Shown here in pieces: positions 43,801 to 52,400 of a stretch of DNA of 64,000 nucleotides (position 1 is its first letter; each line of letters opens with the position of its first letter). The notes beneath the pieces are model-generated. The model was given only the letters and a program-made list of their open reading frames with translations, was not told the DNA's origin and did not search any database. A program made the translations under genes and the position numbers. Source of the DNA: Terrabacter sp040702505 (GTDB taxonomy: Bacteria > Actinomycetota > Actinomycetes > Actinomycetales > Dermatophilaceae); NCBI RefSeq assembly GCF_040702505.1, contig NZ_JBFBLC010000001.1, positions 372,001 to 436,000 on the forward strand, written 5' to 3'.

Positions 43801-44112
43801 GCGCCCAAGCCCAAGGTGAACTGGCTGCGGCCCACGGGCCACACCGGCTACACCACCGGATGCAGCACCGGCGACTGCCAGTACCTGCAGTACGACCTGC
43901 AGGACTTCCAGGGCCACATCAGCTGCAGCTTCGCGAGCAGCAACGGCCCGTGGCCGTACAACAACGACGACGGCACGCACGGTTCTCACCAGCCCACCAA
44001 CGGCACCAACACCTCGAGCAAGTACTTCGGCTTCGGCGGCGGTTGGGTTCGGATCACCTGCAGCGGCAGCAACGGCAGCGACTCCTTCACCCGCGACCCC
44101 TGGGGCGGCTGA
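37801..44112 (+). CDS. giant membrane-anchored Ig-like/fibronectin type III surface protein
   Basis: The 2103-residue protein has an N-terminal anchor helix (VASTVVVALVASLLVWFA, residues about 12-29), then a beta-rich, propeller-like region to about residue 390. A short Lys-rich linker (NDKKNKKKDDN) leads to about ten Ig/cadherin-like repeats, recognised by PPVAxDD-PGRT-DVLxND phrases such as PPIAVDDTGIAKPGETSIVV. From about residue 1530 come about five Fn3 domains, e.g. LTVNWAAPANEGSPVLEYRV, and then a Cys-rich tail (GCSTGDCQY). Extended chains of this type usually act in adhesion or surface assembly. There is no LPXTG or C-terminal anchor. It starts in an ATGA overlap and is followed by moxR. 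Confidence 0.88.
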   Translation: MSTAATKRRIGVASTVVVALVASLLVWFATRSDGEVVRKADLNDGGIWVTNAEQARFGRMNKPAGQLDAGVLSDGSSGSGLDVFQDGPEIVGYSRASNQIVPINPAEGTLASEQAIVLPKPSTATGNRVFTAPLVDLRGHTIAMIDPAKGEVRAQRVDDPSGISGLDGLQTQAKPLAKVGGNAAVAVGVDGSVYAVSGELGTITVLRPEGNAYAKPVTTKLGFSSKSAQVTAVGTHWVVWDSGTGKLYSDALEKPQQLSVGNAEPGNPAFAALQQPGPDASTVLVQDETQLTQVPLTSDSSSVGGVKLTQAAPGQRLFLSAPVRLASCVHAAWAGASHVYYGRNCGSPTDADTVDLGAMKKGVRTDGVKLRVNRGLIVLNDLDSGDVWDIDRNKVKIDNWNSVIPPPQNDKKNKKKDDNLVDDEVSRTPPKAQNDNEQVRPGRTSTLHVLDNDSDSQGSILAISPGDVTQPDAPGISATASADGQTVQVSVPEEATGTFSFEYTVNNGTTAKNGRAKAKVTVRIVGPEVNTPPKLRAGQAKLAKAKYPVVADGSVRVGVIADWRDAENDPIQVSAMDPATTGVDGSGALTIKAKGDKGDQVVDYQVDDGRGGTQQASVTLDVLSEQDSKAVPPKTQPDVVRAVVGKPVQLQPLGNDIAGADPTDPQARMRLAQAVKGPGQLTLDTNLDTGVLTVTGQTPGTSTVTYAAQVGSGVSVGRIRVDILPNPSADLPPVASPDSAVVRGQTPVIADVLSNDYSPRSDVLVVQRVVTGAAWLRVSVVQGRWVRVQATSPLEGDTPRRSTVSYTISDGTKTAVGQLSVVQKPETKDVVRPTVVDDVATVRIGDAVTIPVLDNDSMSEGIPLKLDPASVKVVSGGGQAFASGTVVRYVPEQATLKGPASAILEYATYPEGLRARSVTGRVNVTINPLPDAVKYPDQPPAARSFSASVTAGDTIAITVPTSGVDPDGDLTFVSGIVGEDGKAVDLKLGRVLGFGAATIRYEAYPRSSGTEVIRYQLRDRFGLTSEGFIRVGVVQPGDPQPPVAVEDDVVAAPGRTVRADVLSNDLIAAGDSVSFVDLTTLNDPDVLKQFTRQKDDTFKVVAPEDGPAKVLTYGITDGLFEPSKSTLTVRGQKNFNNPPIAVDDTGIAKPGETSIVVDALANDRDIDGDQASLKITKFVGDGVTREGRKLRIQLRPQARVVPYVIEDADGASAMALIYVPAGSNGIPYVVDGKTIKMGADSTAKVSLGDYVSDPRGGKVTLTSPDTVSTSPEENLQSQATSGIDITLTSTNGYVGPAALMLEVTNSKGTADKGAQSAYVTIPVQIGPDVPVLRCPDHEVQLVADGPARSFDIPRLCHAWLPTGMDTSNAQYEASWSPAIDRVDLTQTGAGGRQVVLKAQAGAKEGSTGAVTVKAKGGAETYKVRVRVVSAPPAATLRPVTIEGLIAGTSRTVNLAQYLDSPLSAPKCVIGQSQVAAGTGVTASASGCQLTVSASDKARGDARILVSVTDAAGRLPARGEVAVSVRSKPDAMAAPTAVADRILGSSARVDFRPPGYDGGLPIEGYEVTVNGPGGGTKECTSSPCTVTGLTNGKDYSFTVRSRNPVGWSDPSPASNTVRPDTKPKATSITDVTPGDRKLTVNWAAPANEGSPVLEYRVQWVDIGGNAGSGSSAPVRAPGLTKVISGLVNNDAYNIRVQARNEAGWGPFGPDVKAQSFGKPAAVPAPTLSPREPVPGAANAQVSISWPSTDPNGPAITKYDVYRRTGGGAWNHIATRSGGESRVASDTIPYQGQTVQYVVTATNGGPSTSDKSNYSSYVADGVPETPSLKSVSTPSKNYSANASFGLGDSRSRGYQKVNWRTSAGRSGSWGCSGGCSGGTASNLGTSQQTMQVQACNVAGRCSPWSNSVSFHPYGPTNGVPGLRESHDNNSITFTWGTAPSEGRPITGYEIDGDRNQTVGAGTHSTTFGGLGYSQSKRIRVRAIAQDSGPGPWTGYVTGTTNAAPKPKVNWLRPTGHTGYTTGCSTGDCQYLQYDLQDFQGHISCSFASSNGPWPYNNDDGTHGSHQPTNGTNTSSKYFGFGGGWVRITCSGSNGSDSFTRDPWGG

Positions 44113-44211
44113 GTGAGCCCGCCGACCCAGGGCCAGCCACGCGCCCGCCCTGACAGCAGCCACCCGGCATACGCAAGCCTTCGACATGACTACGACAGGA
44201 GCACGACACCC

Positions 44212-45204
44212 ATGACGGCCACCCCCACCACCGGTCGCATCACGCAGGAGCAGGTCACGTGGTTCGCCCACACCTTCGACCAGCTCGTCGCCAACATCGA
44301 GAAGGCCGTCCTCGGCAAGCAGCACGTGACGCGCCTGGCGCTGACCTGCCTGCTCTCCGAGGGCCACATGCTCCTCGAGGACTTCCCCGGCACCGGCAAG
44401 ACGCAGCTCGCCCGCGCCCTCTCCGCCACGGTCCAGGGCACGCACAGCCGCATCCAGTTCACGCCCGACCTGCTGCCGAGCGACGTCACCGGCGTGACGA
44501 TCTACGAGCCGAGCAAGCAGGCGTTCGAGTTCCACCCGGGCCCGATCTTCGCGACCATCGTGCTCGCCGACGAGATCAACCGCGCCTCGCCGAAGACCCA
44601 GTCGGCGCTGCTCGAGGTCATGGAGGAGGGCCGGGTCACCATCGACGGCAAGCCGCACTCGGTCGGCCAGCCGTTCATGGTCATCGCGACGCAGAACCCC
44701 ATCGAGCAGGCCGGCACCTACCGCCTGCCCGAGGCGCAGCTCGACCGCTTCCTGATGAAGTCGAGCGTCGGCTACCCCGACCACGAGGCGACCATCGCGG
44801 TGCTGGCCGACGCCAAGACGCGTGACCGCGCCAAGACCCTCAGCCCGCTCATCGCGAGCAACGTCATCGTCGAGATGAGCAAGCTCGCCGACGAGGTGCA
44901 CGTCGACCCGGCGATCCTCGGCTACGTCAGCCGCATCGCCGAGGAGTCGCGCCGCCATCCCAGCCTCAAGCTCGGCCTGTCGGTCCGCGGCTGTCTCGCC
45001 TACGTCCGCTGCGCCAAGACGTGGGCCGCGAGCCAGGGCCGCACCTACGTCGTGCCCGACGACATCAAGATGCTCGCCGAGCCGGTCCTCAGCCACCGAC
45101 TGCTGCTCGGTGCCGAGGCGCAGTTCGCCGGGACGACCGTCGAGCAGGTCATCGACCAGATCCTCGGCGACATCGCCCCGCCCGCCGAGCGCGCCTCGGC
45201 CTGA
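44212..45204 (+). CDS. MoxR-type AAA+ ATPase
   Basis: The 330-residue MoxR ATPase has Walker A LEDFPGTGKTQLARAL, Walker B TIVLADEINRASPKTQ, and sensor region FMVIATQNPIEQAGTYRLPE, plus the AAA_lid_2 C-terminal part. MoxR proteins act with DUF58/VWA partners as chaperone-like assembly factors. The DUF58 gene follows 32 bp later, which supports that pairing. The ATG at 44212 has an AGGAG about 12 nt upstream. The preceding 99-bp gap carries a GGCATAC word. Confidence 0.95.
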   Translation: MTATPTTGRITQEQVTWFAHTFDQLVANIEKAVLGKQHVTRLALTCLLSEGHMLLEDFPGTGKTQLARALSATVQGTHSRIQFTPDLLPSDVTGVTIYEPSKQAFEFHPGPIFATIVLADEINRASPKTQSALLEVMEEGRVTIDGKPHSVGQPFMVIATQNPIEQAGTYRLPEAQLDRFLMKSSVGYPDHEATIAVLADAKTRDRAKTLSPLIASNVIVEMSKLADEVHVDPAILGYVSRIAEESRRHPSLKLGLSVRGCLAYVRCAKTWAASQGRTYVVPDDIKMLAEPVLSHRLLLGAEAQFAGTTVEQVIDQILGDIAPPAERASA

Positions 45205-45236
45205 CGCCCGTCACCGCTGCAGACCAGGGGAAGCGA

Positions 45237-46736
45237 ATGACCCAGCAGGACCAGGAGGCCGCGCGCTCGCGTCGCGGCAGCCGCTTCCGTATGCCGTCAC
45301 GCCGGCCCGCGCCGTCGGGCGCGGGTGCGCCCGGGGCGGGGTCACCCACCGGCACGCCGACCCGGGCGTCCGGGACGTCGGGGCCCCGCGCGCGGTCGGC
45401 TGCCGGGACGACCAGTCGCGGTATCCGCCAGATCACCCAGCCGCTGACCCGCTCGATCGGGCAGGTGGCCGGCCAGACCGAGGGCGTGTGGCGCCCGGTC
45501 GCACGGGTCGTGGGCTGGGTCTCGGGCCTGGGGTGGACGATCCTCGCGCTCGGGGTGGTCTGCTGGTTCGTCGGCGCCCGCTGGGGCTGGACCGAGCTGC
45601 TCATGATGGCCGCCGCCGCCCTGGTGCTCTTCGTCATCTGCCTGCTGCTCGCGCTGGGTCGCACCAAGGTGCGCATCGTCGCCGAGGTCGACCCGCGCCG
45701 CGTCACCGTCGGGGAGCCCGCGACGGGCCGCATCCTCGTCACCAACGAGGCCCGCACCCCGATGCTGCCGATCCTCGTCGAGCTGCCCGTGGGCCTCTCG
45801 GCAGCCCGATTCGTCCTGCCCGCCCTGACCCCGGGCAAGGCGCACGAGGAGCTCTTCGTCGTGCCGACCTCGCGGCGCGGGGTCATCCAGGTGGGCCCGG
45901 CCACGACCGTGCAGGGTGACCCGCTCGGCCTGATGCGGCGCACCCTGACCTGGACCGAGCGCACCGAGCTGTTCGTCCACCCCCGCACGGTGGCCCTCGA
46001 GTCGCTCGGCGCCGGCCTGCTGCGCGACCTCGAGGGCAGCACCACCGAGGACGTCTCGATGAGCGACCTCGCCTTCCACGCCCTGCGCGAGTACCAGCCG
46101 GGCGACGACCGCCGTTACATCCACTGGCGCAGCTCCGCCAAGGCCGGCAAGCTCCTCGTGCGCCAGTTCCTGGACACCCGGCGCTCGCACGTCACCGTCA
46201 TCATCGACCCCGACCCCGAGCAGTACCGCTCGGGCCACGGCCGCACGGGCCGCACCGACCGCGACGACCGCCAGCTGGAGCGGGACGTCATGGCCGCCAA
46301 CGCTCCGTCGGCCACCCAGGCCGACGTCGAGACCGCCATCTCGGTGGGCAGCTCCATCATGGTCCGCGTCATGCTCGACGAGCAGGACTGCACCATCGTC
46401 TGCGGCAGCCACAAGGTCACCAAGTCCGTGCCGCAGGTCGGCCTCGATGCCATGTCGCGCGTCGAGCCCGGACCGGCCGACCTGCTGCCCGCCTCGCTCG
46501 AGGCCGCCGAGCTCGCGCCCGACACGAGCACCTGCTTCCTCGTCACAGGGCCGCACCGCCCGTTCGTCGAGCTGCAGCGGGCCGCGGCGCAGTTCCCGCC
46601 CGAGGTGACCCGGGTCGTGGTCGTCGTCGACCCGCAGGCCGACCACGGCATCCGCCGGGGCGGCGGCCTGACCATCCTCACCCTCGCCCGCCTCGAGGAC
46701 CTCCGCTCACTTCTCGTCTCAGGGGTGGCCCGATGA
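45237..46736 (+). CDS. DUF58 domain membrane protein
   Basis: The 499-residue protein starts with about 80 residues of basic, Pro/Ala/Ser-rich cytoplasmic sequence. Two membrane helices follow (LGWTILALGVVCWFVGA and LLMMAAAALVLFVICLLLAL, residues about 100-145), then a beta-rich domain. The DUF58 signature FHALREYQPGDDRRYIHWRSSAK is at about residues 285-306. DUF58 proteins pair with MoxR ATPases, as here. The start is an ATG at 45237. Its stop overlaps the next start (ATGA). Confidence 0.93.
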   Translation: MTQQDQEAARSRRGSRFRMPSRRPAPSGAGAPGAGSPTGTPTRASGTSGPRARSAAGTTSRGIRQITQPLTRSIGQVAGQTEGVWRPVARVVGWVSGLGWTILALGVVCWFVGARWGWTELLMMAAAALVLFVICLLLALGRTKVRIVAEVDPRRVTVGEPATGRILVTNEARTPMLPILVELPVGLSAARFVLPALTPGKAHEELFVVPTSRRGVIQVGPATTVQGDPLGLMRRTLTWTERTELFVHPRTVALESLGAGLLRDLEGSTTEDVSMSDLAFHALREYQPGDDRRYIHWRSSAKAGKLLVRQFLDTRRSHVTVIIDPDPEQYRSGHGRTGRTDRDDRQLERDVMAANAPSATQADVETAISVGSSIMVRVMLDEQDCTIVCGSHKVTKSVPQVGLDAMSRVEPGPADLLPASLEAAELAPDTSTCFLVTGPHRPFVELQRAAAQFPPEVTRVVVVVDPQADHGIRRGGGLTILTLARLEDLRSLLVSGVAR

Positions 46737-49432
46737 GCTCGATCCCCGCACCCCCTCCGTCCGCGCTCGTGACGCCGCCCTCGGCCGGCGCGCGCCTGCG
46801 CGGCCAGCTCGCGCGCCTGCGCCCGACGACGGCACACCTCGTCGACGCCGCCTTCTGCGCGGTCCTCGTGGGCCTGGCCCTCGTCGGCTTCCGCACCACC
46901 TTCTTCGGCCTCGGCTGGCTCTGGGTCGGACTCGCCGGGCTCGTGCTGGGCCTGCTCGTCTCGCACGTCACGGCGACCTACCGGGCACCCGGGATCGTCA
47001 CGCTGGTGGCGGTCGCAGCGGCATACCTGCTCCTCGGCGGACCCATCGCGACGCGCGAGGACCTCATCGCCGGCTTCCTGCCCTCGGGCAGCACCTTCGG
47101 CTCGCTCGTGCACATGGCGGTGCCCGGCTGGAAGGAGCTGCTGACGGCCCTGCCGCCGGTCGACTCCGAGGGCCCGTACATGGCGCTGCCGTTCCTCTTC
47201 GGGCTGCTCGGCGCGGCCGCCGCCTACGGCGTGGCCCGTCGGTGGACCAGTGCGGTGGCCGCGCTCGTGGCGCCGGTGCTCCTGCTCGTCGCCTCCATCG
47301 TGCTCGGCACGCTGACCCCCGCCGCGGTGCTGCTGCAGGGAGCGCTCTTCGCCCTGGCGGCGATCGGCTGGACGGCGCTGCGCAGCAACCGCAACCGCCC
47401 GGCCCTGCAGAACGGCGCGGGCCGCACGACGCGGGCCGTCACGACGGCGGCACTGCTCGCGGCCGCGACCGTCGGCGGCTTCCTCCTAGGCCCGCTGCTG
47501 CCCGGCGCGGACGACGCCGACCGCACCGTCTTCCGTTCGGCGCTGGTGCCGCCCTACGACGTCACGCAGTACCCGTCCCCGCTCGCCGGCTTCCGGCAGT
47601 ACACCGAGCCCAACGGCGCCCACCTCTTCGACAAGACGCTGCTCACCGTCAAGGGACTGCCGGCGGGCGTCCCGGTGCGCATCGCCGCCCTCGACTCCTA
47701 CGACAGCTTCGTCTGGGGCGCCGGCAACGTCGCCAACAAGGGCACCGGCTCCGAGCCCGACGGCACCGGCTTCCGCAAGATCGGCAGCCACATCGCCGCC
47801 GACGGCCCCGGCGACCCGGTCACGGCCACGGTCAGCGTCCCCGCGAGCGGCTACAGCGACGTCTGGCTGCCCACCTTCGGCACCGTGACCGGGCTCGACT
47901 TCGGCGGGTCGCGCGCCTCGCAGCTCGCCGACGACCTGCGCTTCAACGTCGACACCAACACCGGCGTGCTCCCCGAGAAGCTCCAGGCCGGCGACACCTA
48001 CACCGTCACTGCGCTGGCCCAGAAGGTCGACGGCGCCCTGCCCAAGGAGGTCGACGTCGCCGAGGGCAGCATCGTCGACGGGCAGAACCTCACCTTCGTC
48101 GACGACAAGATCACGCCGTGGACCGAGCGGGTCGACGGCTCCTGGCAGCAGGTCGTCGCCGTCGCCAAGGCCATGCAGGACGGCGCGTACACCGACGGTG
48201 GCGCCCCCGGGGACTACCAGAACATCTTCCTGCCGGGCCACAGCCTGCGCCGCATGACTCAGTTCATGAAGTCGCCCCAGCTCGCCGGGAACGACGAGCA
48301 GTACGCGTCCGCGCTGGCGCTCGCCGCCAACCGCCTCGGGGTGCCTGCCCGCGTCGTGCTCGGGGCCGAGCCCGAGGCCGACGGCGCGATCAAGGGCAAG
48401 GACGTCCACGCCTGGGTCGAGGTCGGCCGCGCCGACGGCTCGTGGCAGCCGATCTACTGGAAGCAGTTCCTGCCCGACCGCAACAAGAAGCCGCAGCAGC
48501 TGATCACCAAGTCCGAGGAGAAGAAGACCGGCGCCCAGGTGCCGCCGCCGGCGGCCAACAACCCGCCGAGCGTGCTGCAGGGCCCGGACCAGGCGCAGAA
48601 CGCCACGCAGCTCAAGACGCCGTCGAAGGACGACAAGAACCCGCTCGACCCGTCGACGTGGCCGGACTGGCTGCGCTTCCTCCTCTTCTACGTGGTGCTG
48701 CCGCTGCTCGTGCTCCTCGCGGTCTACGGCGCGATCCGCCTCGCGAAGTGGCTGCGGCGGCGGCGCCGCCGCACGACCGGGGCCACCGCCGCCCGCGTGA
48801 GCGGCGGCTGGCGCGAGGTCGTCGACACCGCACGAGACCTCCGTATGCCGCTGCCCGCCAAGGGCACCCGCCTCGAGCAGGCGCGCGCCCTCGAGGAGCA
48901 CGTCTTCGGCCCCCCGCCCGAGAAGCCGAGCCCAGTCGTCGATGGAGCAGTCATCGGGGCCCCGGTCCCCGTATCGGGCGCGTTCACCACGTCGAGTGGG
49001 CACTTCGGCGCGGACGTCGAAGAGCCCACGCATGCCGAGAAGGGTGCCGAAGTGCCCACTCGACCTGGGCCTGAGCTTGTGACTTCGGGACAGGGGACCG
49101 AAGTGCCCACTCGACCTGCGCTTGGTCTTGAACTCGTGCCACTCGCGAACCGCGCCAACGGGCACGTGTTCGACGTCGCCGAACCCTCGCCCGAAGAGGT
49201 CGAGGCGTTCTGGGCGGACGTCGAGACCGCGCGCCGGCGGCTGCGCAGCCAGCAGGGCTTCTGGCAGAAGCTGCGCGGCGACGTGTCCTTGGCGACCTTC
49301 CGCGACCGGCTCCCCACCGGAGCCGGCCTGGGGCCGGCCCGCACCCGCACCTCCCGCCGGCAGGGCAAGCCGGAGCAGCCGTCCCGCCGCTCGCGGCTGA
49401 AGACCACCGCACGCACGAGGAGTGACGCGTGA
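46733..49432 (+). CDS. transglutaminase-fold membrane protein, probably catalytically inactive
   Basis: The 899-residue polytopic protein has about six N-terminal helices (residues about 30-260), an extracytoplasmic region with the transglutaminase-like core (QYASALALAANRLGVPARVV and DVHAWVEVGRADGSWQPIYW, residues about 520-580), a further helix (FLLFYVVLPLLVLLAVYGA) near 645, and a cytoplasmic tail. In active relatives the core reads G-x-C-E-x-[FY]-A. Here GNDEQYA has Asp instead of the catalytic Cys, and the later catalytic Asp is not evident. MoxR-DUF58-transglutaminase triads are common. The tail carries three copies of a dispersed 15-mer. It ends in a GTGA overlap with the eccC-like gene. 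Confidence 0.87.
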   Translation: MSSIPAPPPSALVTPPSAGARLRGQLARLRPTTAHLVDAAFCAVLVGLALVGFRTTFFGLGWLWVGLAGLVLGLLVSHVTATYRAPGIVTLVAVAAAYLLLGGPIATREDLIAGFLPSGSTFGSLVHMAVPGWKELLTALPPVDSEGPYMALPFLFGLLGAAAAYGVARRWTSAVAALVAPVLLLVASIVLGTLTPAAVLLQGALFALAAIGWTALRSNRNRPALQNGAGRTTRAVTTAALLAAATVGGFLLGPLLPGADDADRTVFRSALVPPYDVTQYPSPLAGFRQYTEPNGAHLFDKTLLTVKGLPAGVPVRIAALDSYDSFVWGAGNVANKGTGSEPDGTGFRKIGSHIAADGPGDPVTATVSVPASGYSDVWLPTFGTVTGLDFGGSRASQLADDLRFNVDTNTGVLPEKLQAGDTYTVTALAQKVDGALPKEVDVAEGSIVDGQNLTFVDDKITPWTERVDGSWQQVVAVAKAMQDGAYTDGGAPGDYQNIFLPGHSLRRMTQFMKSPQLAGNDEQYASALALAANRLGVPARVVLGAEPEADGAIKGKDVHAWVEVGRADGSWQPIYWKQFLPDRNKKPQQLITKSEEKKTGAQVPPPAANNPPSVLQGPDQAQNATQLKTPSKDDKNPLDPSTWPDWLRFLLFYVVLPLLVLLAVYGAIRLAKWLRRRRRRTTGATAARVSGGWREVVDTARDLRMPLPAKGTRLEQARALEEHVFGPPPEKPSPVVDGAVIGAPVPVSGAFTTSSGHFGADVEEPTHAEKGAEVPTRPGPELVTSGQGTEVPTRPALGLELVPLANRANGHVFDVAEPSPEEVEAFWADVETARRRLRSQQGFWQKLRGDVSLATFRDRLPTGAGLGPARTRTSRRQGKPEQPSRRSRLKTTARTRSDA
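48991..49115. repeat. three copies of a dispersed 15-mer inside the transglutaminase-like gene
   Basis: AAGTGCCCACTCGAC occurs at 49050-49064 and 49101-49115 on plus and inverted at 48991-49005. A fourth copy lies in the dciA-M4 gap (840-854). In the protein they fall in a low-complexity tail (for instance EVPTRPGPEL and EVPTRPALGLEL). The most common extended form is GAAGTGCCCACTCGACCTG. Confidence 0.8.
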
Positions 49433-52400
49433 AGCTGAAGTTCGTCCTCCGGTCCGGGGACCGGGAGACCGACCTCGTCGCGACCACCGACTCGGCCACC
49501 ACGGTCGGTGACCTCGCGGTGTACCTCGCCTCGGCCGACCCGCACCGGTCGAGCGCCCTCGGTACTGCCCAGGCGATGACGCTCGCCCTCGTGGACCAGG
49601 AGCTGCGCGCGCTCGACCCCCGCGCCACCGTCGCCGAGAGCGGCCTGCAGTCGGGCATGCGCGTGTCGGTCACGCGGGCCGGTGAGGGCTTCGTCGACCG
49701 GGGCCGCCCGGCGGCCGTCGCCTACATCCGCTCGGGGCCCGACGCGGGGCGCGAGGTCCCCCTGGCCCGCGGGACGGCATACGTCGGCCGTGGTCGCGGT
49801 TGCGAGGTGCAGCTCTCGGACGAGTCGGTCTCGCGCAAGCACGCCAAGCTCGTCATCCAGGAGGTCGTCGAGGTCGTCGACCTCGGCTCCGCCAACGGCA
49901 TCACGGCCGGTGGTCAGCAGGTGACGCGTGCGCACCTCAAGAGCGGCGACGTCGTGAGACTCGGCGACACCGAGCTCGAGGTGCACCTGCAGGGCGACGG
50001 CGTCGTCAGCCGCCCGGGCAGCGGCGTCCTGTCCGGAGACGCCGGCACGGTGGCGTTCTCCCGGTCGCCGCGGGTGGCGCCGGTCTTCGAGGGTGAGGAG
50101 TTCCAGGTCCCCGACCTGCCCGAGCGGCAGAAGACCAACCCGATGCCGCTCGTGGCGATGATCGTGCCGCTGCTCATGGGCGCCGTCCTCTTCGCGGTCA
50201 CCAAGAGCCCGTACTCCATCGTCTTCATGCTGATGATGCCGGTGATGATGGCCGGCACCTACTACGAGGCCCGCCGCCAGCAGAAGAAGGACTTCGCGCA
50301 GGCGATGGAGGAGTTCCGCGAGGACCTCGGCCTGCTCTCGCAGCGCATCCGCGGGTCGATCGAGGTCGAGGGCGACACCCGGCGCGCCGAGCACCCGTCC
50401 GGCGCGGAGTGCCTGGCCGCGGTGCGTGACCGCAGCGCCCTGCTGTGGACCCGTCGCAGCGACACCCCCGGCTTCGGCGAGCTGCGCCTCGGCGTCGGCA
50501 CGCGCCCGTCCCGCTCGAGCATCAAGATGCCCGCCGTGGGCCGCTCGAAGGCCGAGGCCTGGTATGCCGTGTCCGAGGAGCTGGCCGGCCTCGAGGTCGT
50601 CCACGACGTCCCGGTCGTCTCCACCCCGCTGGTCGACGGCGCCGTCGGCGTCGCCGGCCCCCGCGCGAACGCGCTCGGTGCCGCCCGCTCGCTGCTCGTG
50701 CAGGCCGCCGCCCTGCACTCGCCGGCCGAGCTCGCGGTCTGCTCCTTCGCCTCGGGCAGCTCGGCCCGCGACTGGGACTTCCTCAAGTGGCTGCCGCACA
50801 CCTCCTCGCCGCACAGCCCGATCGGGGTCGACCACCTCGCGGCCAGCGCCCCGGGGTGCTCCGCCCTCGCCGACGCGCTCGAGGACCTCGTGGCGGCCCC
50901 GGCCTCGTCCTCGGAGCCTGATACGGCCGCCGGCGCCCCGCGGCCGACCGTGCTCGTCCTCGTCGAGAGCGACGCCCCGATCGACCGCAGCCGGCTCGTG
51001 GCCATCGCCGAGCGGGGCCACGGCAAGGGGATCGTCGTGGTGTGGGTCGCCGAGACCCAGCAGCTGCTCCCGGCCGCCTGCCACACCTTCCTCGTCGTCG
51101 AGGGCGACGAGTCCTCCCGGGCCGGCTACGTCCGGGCCGGCGAGGAGGTGCAGCCGGTCGCCGTCGACCGGGTCGCCCACGACGAGGCGCTCGCCTGCGC
51201 ACGCCAGCTCGCCCCGGTCGTCGACGCCGGAGTGCCCGTCGACGACGCGAGCGACCTGCCCCGGGCGGTGTCCCTGCTCACCCTGACCGGCACCGACCTC
51301 GCGAGCTCCGAGGAGGCTGTCATCGAGAAGTGGGGCGAGTCCCGCTCGATCCTCACCGGCCCATACGCGCCCGCTGTCCTGCCGCGCCGGCCGGGCAACC
51401 TGCGCGCCGTCGTCGGCCAGTCGAGCCAGGGCACCTACTCCGTCGACATCCGCTCTGACGGCCCGCACGCGCTCGTCGGCGGCACCACCGGCGCCGGCAA
51501 GTCCGAGCTGCTCCAGGCGTGGATCCTCGGCATGGCAGCGGCGCACTCCCCGCAGCGCGTCACCTTCCTGCTCGTCGACTACAAGGGCGGCTCTGCCTTC
51601 CGCGACTGCGTCAAGCTGCCGCACACGGTCGGCCTCGTCACCGACCTCTCACCGCACCTCGTGCGCCGCGCGCTCGCCTCGCTGGCCGCCGAGCTGCGCC
51701 ACCGCGAGCACCTGCTGGCCCGCCACAAGGCGAAGGACCTCGTGGAGCTCGAGCGCCGCGGTGAGGTGGAGACCCCGCCCTCGCTCATCATCGTCGTCGA
51801 CGAGTTCGCGGCGCTCGTGCAGGAGGTCCCCGAGTTCGTCGACGGTGTCGTCAACGTCGCCCAGCGCGGGCGTTCGCTCGGCCTGCACCTCATCCTCGCC
51901 ACGCAGCGCCCCGCCGGTGTCATCAAGGACAACCTGCGCGCCAACACCAACCTGCGCATGGCCCTGCGGATGGCCGACGAGAACGACTCCGAGGACGTCC
52001 TCGGCTCCAAGGAGGCCGCCTACTTCGACCCCGCGCTGCCCGGTCGTGCCGTCTCCAAGACCGGGCCGGGCCGGCTCGTGCCCTTCCAGACTGGGTATGC
52101 CGGTGGGTGGACCTCCGACGTCCCGCCGCCACCGGACATGAAGGTCGAGACGCTGACCTTCGGCCGCGGGGTGGAGTGGGAGCCGCCGCAGTCCGACGTC
52201 GCGGACGACGTCGTGGACCTCGGCCCGACCGACATCCAGCGCCTGGTCGCGACGCTCGGACGCGCCGCCAAGGTCGCCCAGCTGCCCCGGCCGCGCAAGC
52301 CCTGGCTGCCCGACCTGCGTCCCGTCTACGACCTAGCGACCCTGCCGACCCAGCGCCGTGACGACGAGCTCGTCTTCGGTGTCGCCGACGACCCGGACAA

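Noticed and set aside
39190..45096. An open frame of almost 2000 codons on the minus strand opposite the Ig/Fn3 and moxR genes.
   Set aside because: The translation is Arg/Ala/Gly/Val/Asp-rich with no domain. It is the antisense frame of strongly GC3-biased coding sequence.
48724..51624. A 966-codon minus-strand open frame opposite the eccC-like gene.
   Set aside because: No recognisable motif; the plus strand encodes clear transglutaminase-like and EccC domains here.
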